Below are positions 42,309-50,450 of a stretch of DNA of 64,000 bases, piece by piece. The notes beneath the pieces are model-generated. The model was given only the letters and a program-made list of their open reading frames with translations. It did not search any database and was not told the origin of the DNA. A program made the translations under genes and the position numbers. Location: assembly GCF_012999535.1 (NCBI RefSeq), contig NZ_JABBWV010000001.1, positions 124,001-188,000 on the forward strand, given 5' to 3'. Within the stretch, counting starts at the first letter, position 1. Every line of letters begins with the position of its first letter. Source of the stretch: Microbispora sp. H11081. Its GTDB lineage: Bacteria > Actinomycetota > Actinomycetes > Streptosporangiales > Streptosporangiaceae.

Positions 42309-43490
42309 ATGTTGACGACCGGGGTTCCGACACGCGAGGAACTGGTTCGGCGCGCGTCCGAACTGCTGCCGCTGCTGCGCGGCCACGCGGACTGGGCGGA
42401 TGAGAACCGGCGGATCCACGACGAGTCGATCGAGGCCCTGGCCGACGCCGGCATCTTCAAGATGCGGGTGCCCGCCCGCTACGGCGGCTACGAGTGCGAC
42501 ACGAGGACCCTTCTCGAGGTGGCGGCCGAGCTCGGCCGGGCAGACGGCTCCACCGCCTGGACGGCGTCGGTCTACTGGATCCCGACCTGGATGACCTGCC
42601 TGTTCCCCGACGAGGTGCAGGACGAGGTGTTCTCGACGCCGGACGTGCGCGTGTGCGGCACGCTCAGCCCCACCGCCATGGCCGCCCCGGTGGACGGCGG
42701 CGTCGTGGTCAACGGCAAGTGGGGGTTCGTCAGCGGCGCCTGGCACAGCCACTGGCAGGAGATCGTGGCGATCCAGGTGAACCCCGACGGCGAGGCCATG
42801 CCGATCATGGCGCTGGTCCCGATGTCGGACCTGCAGATCGTGGACGACTGGCACACCTCCGGCCTGCGGGGCACCGGCAGCGTCACCACGGTCGCGCAGG
42901 ACGTGTTCATCCCGGCCGAGCGGGTGCTTCCGCTCCCCGCGGTGCTCATGGGGCAGTACGCGTCGAAGCTGAACGCCGCCAGCCCCATCTACCGCACGCC
43001 GCTGCTGCCGGTCGCCTCCGCGTCCTCGGTCGGCACGGTGATCGGCCTGGCCAGGGCGGCCAAGGAGGCCTTCTTCGAGCGCCTGCCCAGCCGCAAGATC
43101 ACCTACACGCACTACGAGAGCCAGAGCGAGGCGCCGGTGACCCACCTGCAGGTGGCGGAGGCGTCCCTCAAGATCGACCAGGCGGAGTTCCACGCCCAGC
43201 GCCTGACCGGCCTCGTCGACGGCAAGGGCGTGACCGGCGAGCAGTGGACGCTGGAGGAGCGGGCCAGGGCGCGCGCCGACATGGGCGCCGTGTGCCGGCT
43301 CGGCAAGGAGGCCGCGGACATCCTGGCCTCGGCCAGCGGCGGCTCCTCGATCTACACCCACGTGCCGATCCAGCGGATCGCCCGTGACATCTCGGCGGTG
43401 AACCTGCACGCCCTGATGAACCCCAACACCAACACCGAGCTGTACGGCCGGGTGCTCTGCGGCCAGGAGCCCGGCACCTTCTACATCTAG
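42309..43490 (+). CDS. Acyl-CoA dehydrogenase-fold flavin-dependent hydroxylase 2
   Basis: A 393-aa protein of the same family as the 0.9-2.1 kb gene: ADAGIFKMRVPARYGGYE, ADGSTAWTASVYWIPTW, VVVNGKWGFVSGAWHSHWQ and GLRGTGSVTTVAQDVFIP; the C-terminal bundle ends RIARDISAVNLHALMNP. Homologues such as HsaA use reduced flavin from a partner reductase to hydroxylate phenols. The ATG at 42309 has AGGAGGAAACG before it. It follows tyrA by 241 nt of non-coding DNA, probably in the same transcript or just after it. It may act on the benzoxazolinate or tyrosine-derived ring (inference). Followed by a strong terminator. Confidence 0.82.
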   Translation: MLTTGVPTREELVRRASELLPLLRGHADWADENRRIHDESIEALADAGIFKMRVPARYGGYECDTRTLLEVAAELGRADGSTAWTASVYWIPTWMTCLFPDEVQDEVFSTPDVRVCGTLSPTAMAAPVDGGVVVNGKWGFVSGAWHSHWQEIVAIQVNPDGEAMPIMALVPMSDLQIVDDWHTSGLRGTGSVTTVAQDVFIPAERVLPLPAVLMGQYASKLNAASPIYRTPLLPVASASSVGTVIGLARAAKEAFFERLPSRKITYTHYESQSEAPVTHLQVAEASLKIDQAEFHAQRLTGLVDGKGVTGEQWTLEERARARADMGAVCRLGKEAADILASASGGSSIYTHVPIQRIARDISAVNLHALMNPNTNTELYGRVLCGQEPGTFYI

Positions 43491-43506
43491 ACCGCACCCC
43501 CTCCGC

Positions 43507-43550
43507 AGAGACGGTTCCGCGGCCCAACGGCGTGCCGCGGGACCGTCTCT
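43507..43550 (+). terminator. Terminator of hydroxylase 2
   Basis: 16-bp stem with one mismatch (AGAGACGGTTCCGCGG against CCGCGGGACCGTCTCT), 17 nt after the stop. Confidence 0.85.
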
Positions 43551-43690
43551 TACGTGTGCCAGGGGGCGCGTACCGGCGGAGAGAACCCGGGTGCCCCCCG
43601 GAAACGACCCGGACGGCCCGGACATGACGGCGGGCGAGGACCCCGGGCATGCGGAAGGCACAAGGAACGTACAAGGAGAGCACGCGGAAA

Positions 43691-43720
43691 GGCCGGAGGC
43701 GTGGGACCACGCCTCCGGCC
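43691..43720 (-). terminator. Terminator of the carrier protein gene
   Basis: Perfect 14-bp stem GGCCGGAGGCGTGG / CCACGCCTCCGGCC with a 2-nt loop. Confidence 0.85.
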
Positions 43721-43737
43721 ACGACGTGCCGGACCGG

Positions 43738-44013
43738 TCACGCGGCGGGCGAGACCGCCGCCTTCCCCGCGACCATGCGGACCAGCGCGTCGAGGTTCGG
43801 GTCCTCCTCGAAGACGTCGCCGACGTCGACGGAGATGCCGAGCTCGTCCTCGATCCGGGATACGAGGCGGACCGCGGCGATCGACTCCCCCTCCAGGTCG
43901 AAGAAGGTCGCGTCCTCACTGCCGTCCGGCACGTCGAGCACCTGCTTCCAGATCTCGGCGACCTTGGCCTCGATGACCGGGAGAACGAGCTCGCCGGGGT
44001 GATTGCCACTCAT
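43738..44013 (-). CDS. Free-standing peptidyl carrier protein (SgcC2-like)
   Basis: A 91-aa carrier protein. The phosphopantetheine serine is S44 in FFDLEGESIAAVRLV, where the usual GGDS or GGHS is EGES; helices follow with VSRIEDELGISVDVGDVFEE. It should carry the amino acid activated by the free adenylation enzyme while it is hydroxylated and then passed to the condensation enzyme. The ATG at 44013 has GGAGGA at 7-8 nt. It is a single-gene unit with its own 16-bp element. Confidence 0.9.
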   Translation of the reverse strand: MSGNHPGELVLPVIEAKVAEIWKQVLDVPDGSEDATFFDLEGESIAAVRLVSRIEDELGISVDVGDVFEEDPNLDALVRMVAGKAAVSPAA

Positions 44014-44116
44014 ACGGTGTCCTCCCCAAACGTCCACGATGGCGCGCATGGCGTCCTGGCTGCCTGCTGACTGTCTGCTGGCTGCCCTCACAGCATCGCA
44101 ACCGCCGAGGGCCGCG

Positions 44117-44132
44117 GCACCTCCCAGAGTGC
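44117..44132 (-). promoter_or_regulatory. 16-bp cluster promoter element, site 13 (carrier protein)
   Basis: Reads GCACTCTGGGAGGTGC, 19 nt, GATGCT (44092-44097), 104 nt before the carrier protein start and 10 nt past the SARP stop. Confidence 0.72.
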
Positions 44133-44141
44133 GAGCCCGGG

Positions 44142-47100
44142 TCAGGTCATCACCACCGGCCCCAGGCCGTCGGAGACCCGCAGCGCGCCGCGGGAGTCGG
44201 GCCCTGCCCGCCGCGTCCTGGAGAGCCGCTCGCGCACCTGCCGCCCGGCGCGCGGGTCGATCCGGTCCGCGAGGTCGAGCGTGCGGGTCATGGCGTCGTC
44301 CGCCTCGTCGTAGTCCCCGAGGGTGTACAACGCGTCGCTCAGCATGATCAGGGTCTGCGCTTCGAGCAGCGGCATCTGCATCCCGCGGAACAGGGCGGCC
44401 GCCCTGCGCAGGTGCGCCGCGGCCTGGTCGTTCTCGCCGTTGGCGACGGCGACCTCGCCGAGTCCTGCCATCACGCGGGCCTCCGCGAGACGATGCCGTG
44501 CGCTGGTCGCGAGCCGCAGGGCCTCGCGCAGCGTCTCGCCGGCCTCGGCGATCCTGCCCTGGCGCAGCCGGGCGACGCCCAGGCCGTGCAGGGCCAGCGC
44601 CTCGCCGATGGAGTCGCCGATGTCCCGGACGACCGTCAGCGACTCCTCGAAGGCCCCGGCGGACAGCCCGAACTCGCCCGCCTGCAGATGCGCCTGCCCC
44701 ATCCGGTGCAGCACCTGCGCCGTCACCCTGCGGTCGCCCCCGGCCTTGCTCCGCGTCAGCGCCTCGGCGAGCAGCTCCTTGGCGCTGTCGAGGTCGTCGC
44801 AGTCGAGCCGCACCTGGGCGAGGCTGTGCAGGGTGTGCGCGGCGGAGACGTGGTCGCCCGCGTCCTGGAAGACCCGCAGCGCCTTCTCGTAGTTGGCGAC
44901 CGCCTCCGCGAAGCGCCCGTTGATGCGCTCGAGGACGGCGATGCTGCGGATGGCCAGGGCGATCCGCAGCTCGTCGCCGACCTCCTCGAACAGCCGCACC
45001 GCCGCGTCCAGCTCGCGCCTGGCGTCGTCGAACCGCTGCTCGCTGAACGACAGCGAGCCGATGGTGTACAGCATCTCGGCCTGGCCGCGCAGGTCGCCGG
45101 CCTGCCGCGCGGCCTCCAGCGCGAGCTCGTGGGTCTCCCGCCAGTCGTCCAGGTAGACCCGCGACTCGAAGAACATCGCGGCGTTCGCGGCCAGCCGCCA
45201 GCACAGCTCGACGAAGCCCGCCTGCGCCGCCTGCCGGATGCCGGAGACCAGCAGGTGCCGCTCCCGCTCGAACCACGCCATCGGGTCGGCGACGAGCTGC
45301 TCGACGAGCCGTTCCGGCAGCGGCCTGGAGATCCCGCTGTCCTCCCTGGCGAGCATGTCGGAGCCGAACTCCCGGGATCTGGCCGCGTCCGTCAGCGACA
45401 GCAGGGAGCCGAGCACCCGCGACAGCGCGGCCTTCCGCTCCGCGACCGGCTCCTCCGCGGCGAGGCGCTCGCGCGCGAACACCTTGACGAGGTCGTGGAA
45501 CCGATACTGGGTGTGCGTGCCCCGGCCGACCGCCACCTCGACGAGGTGGGCGTCGGCGAGGTCGTCGAGCAGGTCCTGCGCCTCGGCGAAGGACCGGTCG
45601 AGGAGGGACGCGCCGGTCCACACGGAGAAGATGTGGGAGTCGAGGATCGCCAGCCGCCGCAGCAGCCGCCGCGCATCCTCGCTGATGTTGTCGTAGGTGA
45701 GCGAGAGACTGGCCCGGATGCCCATCTCGCCGTGCATCAGCTCGTCGAGCCTGCGCGTCTCGTCCCTGAGGCGGTCGACGAGTTGTTCGATGCTCCAGTG
45801 CGGGCGGGCCGCCAGCCGCGCGCCGGCGATGCGCAGGGCCAGGGGAAGGTGACCGCACAGGTCGGCGAGGGCCTCGGCGGAGTTCTGCTCGGACTCCACC
45901 CGCCCCATGCCCGCGACCTGGGCGAGCAGGTCCACCGACTGGGCCGATTCGAACAGGTCCACGTCGATGTGCGTCGCCCCGGCCAGCCCCACCAGGCGGC
46001 TGCGGCTGGTGACGATGACGGCGGAGGCCGGATTGCCCGGCAGCAGCGGCAGGACCTGGCTCTCGTTGCGCACGTCGTCGAGCACGATCAGCATCCTGCG
46101 GTCCGCGAGCAGCGTGCGGTACGTCTCGGCCCGCTCCTCCAGGCCGTCGGGAAGCGCGGGGCCCGGCACGCCGAGGGCGCGCAGGAACCGTTCGAGCACC
46201 TGCATCGGGCTGACCGGACGGGAGACCCCGCCGTGCATGTCGGCGAAGAGCTGACCGTCGGGGTAGTGGTCGGCGACGCTGTGCGCGGCGTGGACCGCGA
46301 TGGTCGTCTTGCCGATGCCGGCCCGGCCGGCGATCGCGATGATCGGCACGGCGAAACGCGTGGCGCCGTCGGAGACCCGCGTCAGCCGGTGCCGGATCTC
46401 GTCGAGGTGCCTGTTCCTGCCGATGAAGTCGGCGATCCCCGAGGGGAGCATGCCGGGGATCGGCGGAGGAGGCGCGGGCTCGGCCGCGGCGGCCGGGGCG
46501 TTCTGCCGCTCCGGCGGCGCGTGGAGGCTCTCGTCCGCGGTGAGGATGGCGTGTTCGAGCTGCTGCAGCCGCTCGTTGGGCTCGATGCCCAGCTCGTCGA
46601 TCATCATCCGCCGGGCGTCGCGGTATACCTGCAGGGCCTCGGCCTGCCGGCCGGAGCGGTACAACGCCGTCATGAACTGACCGAGCAGCCGTTCGCGCAG
46701 CGGGTGCTCCTCCACGAGCCTGCGCAGCTCCGTCACCAGCTCGTGGTGCCGGCCGAGTTCCAGCTCGAGCTGGACGCAGTCCTCGTTCGCGGCGAGCCGC
46801 TCCTCGTCGAGCCAGCTCGCGGCGGCCTGGACCATCCTGCTCTCGATGCCTTCGAGCGCGGGGCCGCGCCAGAGGGCCAGCGCCTCACGGTAGCGCTTGA
46901 CGGCCTCGTCCGGGTTCCGGTTGTCGCGCGCCTGCCGCGCTCTCAGGACCAGGCTCTCGAAGCGGTGCGCGTCGATCTGCTCGCTGTCGGTCCTGAAGGC
47001 GTACCCCTGGGACCGGGTGACGATCATCTGATCCTTGCCGTGGGCGGCGAACAGGCGCCGCAGGGCGGAGATGCAGATCTGCACCTGGGCCCGCGACGTG

Positions 47101-47267
47101 GCCGGCGGGTCGTCCCCGTAGATGGCCTCCATGAGACGGCTGACGGCGACGGGGCGGTTTGCCTCCAGCAGCAGCACGGCCAGGACCGTGTGCTGCCGCA
47201 CGCCCCCGAGGTCGAGCCGCTGCCCGTCCTCGGTGACTTCGAGGGCTCCTAGCAGGCGAAACTCCAC
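44142..47267 (-). CDS. Large SARP-family regulator (AfsR-like: DNA-binding, BTAD, NB-ARC, TPR)
   Basis: A 1,041-aa regulator. Residues 1-95 are an OmpR-type winged helix (LEVTEDGQRLDLGGVRQHTVLAVLL), about 95-240 the bacterial transcriptional activation domain, then an NTPase with Walker A IAGRAGIGKTTIAVHAAHS and Walker B RMLIVLDDVRNES, and a C-terminal half of tetratricopeptide repeats. It should activate cluster promoters by binding tandem repeats. The GTG at 47267 is preferred to the ATG at 47273 because GGGAG lies 6 nt before the GTG and directly against the ATG, and family members begin MEFRLLG. A GATAGCGG / GATATGCG pair spaced 22 bp lies in its own upstream region. Confidence 0.9.
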   Translation of the reverse strand: MEFRLLGALEVTEDGQRLDLGGVRQHTVLAVLLLEANRPVAVSRLMEAIYGDDPPATSRAQVQICISALRRLFAAHGKDQMIVTRSQGYAFRTDSEQIDAHRFESLVLRARQARDNRNPDEAVKRYREALALWRGPALEGIESRMVQAAASWLDEERLAANEDCVQLELELGRHHELVTELRRLVEEHPLRERLLGQFMTALYRSGRQAEALQVYRDARRMMIDELGIEPNERLQQLEHAILTADESLHAPPERQNAPAAAAEPAPPPPIPGMLPSGIADFIGRNRHLDEIRHRLTRVSDGATRFAVPIIAIAGRAGIGKTTIAVHAAHSVADHYPDGQLFADMHGGVSRPVSPMQVLERFLRALGVPGPALPDGLEERAETYRTLLADRRMLIVLDDVRNESQVLPLLPGNPASAVIVTSRSRLVGLAGATHIDVDLFESAQSVDLLAQVAGMGRVESEQNSAEALADLCGHLPLALRIAGARLAARPHWSIEQLVDRLRDETRRLDELMHGEMGIRASLSLTYDNISEDARRLLRRLAILDSHIFSVWTGASLLDRSFAEAQDLLDDLADAHLVEVAVGRGTHTQYRFHDLVKVFARERLAAEEPVAERKAALSRVLGSLLSLTDAARSREFGSDMLAREDSGISRPLPERLVEQLVADPMAWFERERHLLVSGIRQAAQAGFVELCWRLAANAAMFFESRVYLDDWRETHELALEAARQAGDLRGQAEMLYTIGSLSFSEQRFDDARRELDAAVRLFEEVGDELRIALAIRSIAVLERINGRFAEAVANYEKALRVFQDAGDHVSAAHTLHSLAQVRLDCDDLDSAKELLAEALTRSKAGGDRRVTAQVLHRMGQAHLQAGEFGLSAGAFEESLTVVRDIGDSIGEALALHGLGVARLRQGRIAEAGETLREALRLATSARHRLAEARVMAGLGEVAVANGENDQAAAHLRRAAALFRGMQMPLLEAQTLIMLSDALYTLGDYDEADDAMTRTLDLADRIDPRAGRQVRERLSRTRRAGPDSRGALRVSDGLGPVVMT

Positions 47268-47646
47268 ATGCATCTCCCTCTGAAAACTGCTGAGCCACGC
47301 ACGGCGCGGATAGCGGAGGTCGCTCTCCGCGATATGCGCATTGCGGCCTCACATAAAAGGCTCTTTATGGTGTGACGGCAGTTTACGGAATGTTTGCGAA
47401 GGAGCCGTGGACACCGGCGGAAACGGTGTCAGGTCTGGTCACCGCCGTTCTGGCATGTTGTCATCCGCATGTCCCATTTTGACATTGATGTCAGGGATCG
47501 TACAGCGCAGGACGGCTGGTGGCTAGGCGAATGCGGTCCGAAGGATGGACTTCAGTTTCGCATGAGCATCCGCTCAGCGGCCTTACCGGTTGAAAGTCAC
47601 AGCGTCAGAAAACCGGCCGAGACGGTCCGGCAAACAACGCGTAAAG
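47268..47646. promoter_or_regulatory. AT-richer intergenic region upstream of the SARP gene
   Basis: About 370 nt with no supported gene and clearly lower GC than its surroundings. It contains GATAGCGG (47309-47316) and GATATGCG (47331-47338), exactly 22 bp apart, and a CATAAA / TTTATG inverted repeat (47352-47369). These are candidate operator and promoter parts for the leftward SARP gene. Confidence 0.5.
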
Positions 47647-47687
47647 CGCCGAGCGGCCGGAGACGCGAGGTCTCCGGCCGCTCGGCG
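47647..47687 (-). terminator. Terminator of the small secreted peptide gene
   Basis: Perfect 17-bp stem (CGCCGAGCGGCCGGAGA and its complement), 7-nt loop, just past the stop at 47693. Confidence 0.9.
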
Positions 47688-47692
47688 GCAGG

Positions 47693-47908
47693 TCAGTCCC
47701 AGGGGTTCACGTGGGTCGTCTTGGTGGGGCTCGGCGAGGGGGCGCTCGCGGGGCCGTCCCACTTGACGGCGGGGTGGTCGGCGGTGCGGGCGTGAGCGTG
47801 GGAAGCAGACGTCACCGAGACCACCGCGCCGGCCGACGCCGCGGCCGCGAGGGCGACGAAGACGGAGACGGCGAATCGCTTGACGAGGATGTTGCTGCTG
47901 CCGGCCAC
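47693..47908 (-). CDS. Small secreted or membrane-anchored peptide, unknown function
   Basis: A 71-aa protein with a short basic N-terminus, a hydrophobic stretch (FAVSVFVALAAAASAGAVVS) that is either a signal peptide with AHA cleavage or a single anchor, and a 31-residue polar tail (HPAVKWDGPASAPSPSPTKT, ending HVNPWD). The GTG at 47908 has a strong GGAGGT 7 nt before it and a perfect terminator follows the stop, which together support a real gene despite its size. I do not recognise the family. It lies between the SARP gene and the divergent transthyretin/leuA operon. Confidence 0.65.
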   Translation of the reverse strand: MAGSSNILVKRFAVSVFVALAAAASAGAVVSVTSASHAHARTADHPAVKWDGPASAPSPSPTKTTHVNPWD

Positions 47909-48116
47909 TGGATTACCTCCACCGTTTTCGCGGCGTCCTGTACGCCGTTCGCTTACGGGACAGACGCTCACACCCCCCGCCATCGGGCCCTTATCGTCGC
48001 GCTTCCGCGATTCCATCACCGCAGGTCAGAGCGCTATTGATGGGTGGGGTGCGGGGGTTCGCGCAACCACGGGGGAGCGCGGTCCCGCCACCGGCGGAGC
48101 CGCGGCGGCTAGCGGC

Positions 48117-48181
48117 GATCGCGGCGCGATGCCTACGCGATAGCGGGGCGATGCCGGGCCGATAACGGGGTGCGCGACTGT
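48117..48181 (+). promoter_or_regulatory. SARP-type operator: five GAT-headed repeats at 11-bp pitch plus -10
   Basis: GAT recurs exactly every 11 bp at 48117, 48128, 48139, 48150 and 48161; alternate units match best (GATCGCGG, GATAGCGG, GATAACGG, 22 bp apart). Eight nucleotides after the last heptamer is GACTGT (48176-48181), a possible -10. Direct repeats at 11 or 22 bp ending 8 bp before the -10 are the known SARP binding arrangement. The operon it faces starts at 48277. Confidence 0.65.
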
Positions 48182-48276
48182 GGCATGTACCCGGGACAAG
48201 CCCGCACATGGTGGCCATGCCGGGATCGCAAGGTCCGAAGACGAGAGCGTCTAGCCGAGTCGTCAGGGACTCGGGA

Positions 48277-48630
48277 ATGTGTGGCGATGAAATGGGCATT
48301 GCTCTGCAGGCGCTGGACGGCCTTTACGGCCGGCCGGCCGCCGGTGTGCGCGTGCGGCTTGAGCACATCGACAACGGCGCGTGGTGCGCCGATGTCAAGG
48401 CGGAGACCGACCACGAGGGGCGGGTGGGGGAGTGGCGCGGGCGCAGATTCGACCGCGGCCTCCACCGCATCGTCTTCGAGAGCGACTCGTACTTCGTCGG
48501 CCTGGGGCTCACAGCGGCCTATCCCGAAATCTCGATCACGTTCCGCATGCAGGACGAGGCCGACTCCTACCAGTTGCAGGTTCTGCTCTCGCCGCACTCC
48601 TACTCCGCCTATTTCGGATCGCTCACCTAA
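48277..48630 (+). CDS. Transthyretin/5-hydroxyisourate-hydrolase-like protein lacking catalytic residues
   Basis: A 117-aa transthyretin-fold protein: GIALQALDGLYGRPAAGVRV, TDHEGRVGEW, FESDSYFVGLGLTAAYPEIS and the C-terminal YQLQVLLSPHSYSAYFGS. In true HIU hydrolases these read THVLD, HYHVPLLLSP and YRGS; here both catalytic histidines are glutamine and the arginine of the terminal tetrapeptide is phenylalanine, while spacing is kept. It is therefore unlikely to hydrolyse hydroxyisourate and may be a binding or repurposed protein. The ATG at 48277 has AGGGA at 7 nt; ATG 48292 and 48208 are alternatives. It is first in an operon with leuA and a LuxR regulator, with 10 nt to leuA. Confidence 0.82.
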   Translation: MCGDEMGIALQALDGLYGRPAAGVRVRLEHIDNGAWCADVKAETDHEGRVGEWRGRRFDRGLHRIVFESDSYFVGLGLTAAYPEISITFRMQDEADSYQLQVLLSPHSYSAYFGSLT

Positions 48631-48640
48631 GGAGCCGGCC

Positions 48641-50425
48641 GTGAATCTCGGACGCTACAGCGGTTCTCCGCGGCTATTCCTGGAGGACCGCGCCTGGCCG
48701 GACGCGACCATCGGCGCGGCGCCGCGCTGGCTGTCGACCGATCTGCGGGACGGGAACCAGTCGCTGGCGGAGCCGATGACGCCGGCCCGGAAGCTGATCA
48801 TGTTCGACCTGCTGGTGGACATGGGCTACAAGGAGATCGAGGTCGGCTTCCCTGCGGCCAGCAAGGACGACTACGACTTCGTCCGGATGCTCGTCGAGCG
48901 CGACCTCGTCCCCGACGACGTCCGGATCTCCGTACTGACCCAGGCCAGGGACGAGCTGATCGAGCGCACGGTGGCGAGCCTGGAGGGCGCGTCGCGCGCC
49001 ACCGTCCACCTCTACGCCGCGACCTCGCCGCTCTTCCGCGGCCTGGTGTTCGGCATGAGCCGCGACGAGTGCAAGGACCTCGCCGTCCAGGGGACCCGGC
49101 TGGTGATGAAGTACGCCGAGCGGACGCTGGACGGCTGCGACCTCGGCTACCAGTTCTCACCCGAGCACTTCGCCGACACGGAGCCGGAGTTCGCGCTGGA
49201 GGTCTGCGAGGCCGTCATGGACGTCTGGCAGCCGGAGGCCGGCCGCGAGACCGTCCTCAACTTCCCCACCACGGTCGAGCGCGCCACGCCGAACGTCTTC
49301 GCCGACAGGATCGAGTGGATGCACCGCAACCTGTCGCGGCGCGAGCACGTGTGCCTGTCGGTCCACCCGCACAACGACAGGGGGACCGGCGTCGCCACCG
49401 CGGAACTGGCCGTCATGGCGGGCGCCGACCGGGTCGAGGGCTGTCTGTTCGGCAACGGCGAGCGCGCGGGCAACGTCTGCCTGGTCACCCTCGGGCTCAA
49501 CCTGTCCACGCAGGGCGTGGACCCCGGCATCGACTTCTCCGACCTCGACCGCGTCCGCCGCACCGTGGAGCACTGCACGGGGGTGCCGGTGCATCCCCGG
49601 CACCCGTACGGCGGCGACCTCGTCTACACCGCCTTCTCCGGCTCCCACCAGGACGCCATCAAGAAGGGCATGGACGCCGCGGAGAGGGAGGCCGCCCGCG
49701 GCGGGGACGACGCCGCGCGCCTGCCGTGGCGGGTGCCTTACCTGCCGCTCGACCCGCAGGACGTTGGCCGGACGTACGAGGCGGTGGTGCGGATCAACAG
49801 CCAGTCGGGCAAGGGCGGCCTCGCCTACGTGATGAGCGTGTGGCACGGACTCACCCTGCCGCGCGAGCTGCAGGCCGACTTCGCCAAAAGGATGCAGGCG
49901 CTGACGGACGCGGAGGGCGGGGAGGTCGCGCCGGAGCGCGTCCTCGAGGTCTTCGTCCGTGAGTACGTCGTGGACTCCACCCTGCCGATCCCGCCGTACG
50001 TCGAGACCGCTGGCACGGTCACCCTGCACATCGACGCCGGCTGGTTCCGCACCGGCCCGGCGAGGACGGACACGGTCCAGGCGGTCCGCGCGGAGCTCGC
50101 GCGCCGGGGCCTGCGGGTGCGGATCGTCCATCACACCCGCCCGGCGGCCGGCGCGGGCGCGGCGGGGCGGGACGTGGCCGCGGTCTACGCCGAGTACCGC
50201 GCGGACGGCGTCTGCCACTGGGGGGCGGGTATCGATCGGGACGTCGAGCGGGCCGCGCTGGCCGCGGTGCGCTCCGCCGTCGCCAGGGCCGCCCGCGAGC
50301 GGACGCCGGGGGCGGGCGGCGGCAGCGGTGACGGCAGGGGTGACGGCAGGGGAGCGACGGACGGAAGCGGGCGGCACGGACGCCCGGGCGCCGGGCGATC
50401 CCGGCGGGTGACGGCCGGCAGGTGA
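48641..50425 (+). CDS. leuA: 2-Isopropylmalate synthase-like enzyme
   Basis: A 594-aa LeuA of the long actinobacterial type. The catalytic TIM barrel has TDLRDGNQSLAEPMTPARK and KEIEVGFPAASKDDYDF, the metal-binding HPHNDRGTG, and GCLFGNGERAGNVCLVTLGL; a C-terminal regulatory domain (VTLHIDAGWFR ... YRADGVCHWGAG) is followed by a disordered Gly/Arg-rich tail. It condenses acetyl-CoA with a 2-oxo acid, normally 2-oxoisovalerate. Why an enediyne cluster holds it is unclear: it might make a branched or homologated acyl unit for the membrane acyltransferases, or be a captured housekeeping gene. The GTG at 48641 has AAGGAG at 8 nt. Confidence 0.85.
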   Translation: MNLGRYSGSPRLFLEDRAWPDATIGAAPRWLSTDLRDGNQSLAEPMTPARKLIMFDLLVDMGYKEIEVGFPAASKDDYDFVRMLVERDLVPDDVRISVLTQARDELIERTVASLEGASRATVHLYAATSPLFRGLVFGMSRDECKDLAVQGTRLVMKYAERTLDGCDLGYQFSPEHFADTEPEFALEVCEAVMDVWQPEAGRETVLNFPTTVERATPNVFADRIEWMHRNLSRREHVCLSVHPHNDRGTGVATAELAVMAGADRVEGCLFGNGERAGNVCLVTLGLNLSTQGVDPGIDFSDLDRVRRTVEHCTGVPVHPRHPYGGDLVYTAFSGSHQDAIKKGMDAAEREAARGGDDAARLPWRVPYLPLDPQDVGRTYEAVVRINSQSGKGGLAYVMSVWHGLTLPRELQADFAKRMQALTDAEGGEVAPERVLEVFVREYVVDSTLPIPPYVETAGTVTLHIDAGWFRTGPARTDTVQAVRAELARRGLRVRIVHHTRPAAGAGAAGRDVAAVYAEYRADGVCHWGAGIDRDVERAALAAVRSAVARAARERTPGAGGGSGDGRGDGRGATDGSGRHGRPGAGRSRRVTAGR

Positions 50426-50450
50426 CCACGTGAAGGGCGGTGACACGGCG

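Noticed and set aside
47270-47285. GCATCTCCC at the SARP gene start looks like another copy of the 16-bp element
   Set aside because: The TGC end is missing (the string continues TCTGAAA), no -10 lies at the right distance, and the match is the gene's own GGGAG ribosome site plus ATGCAT.
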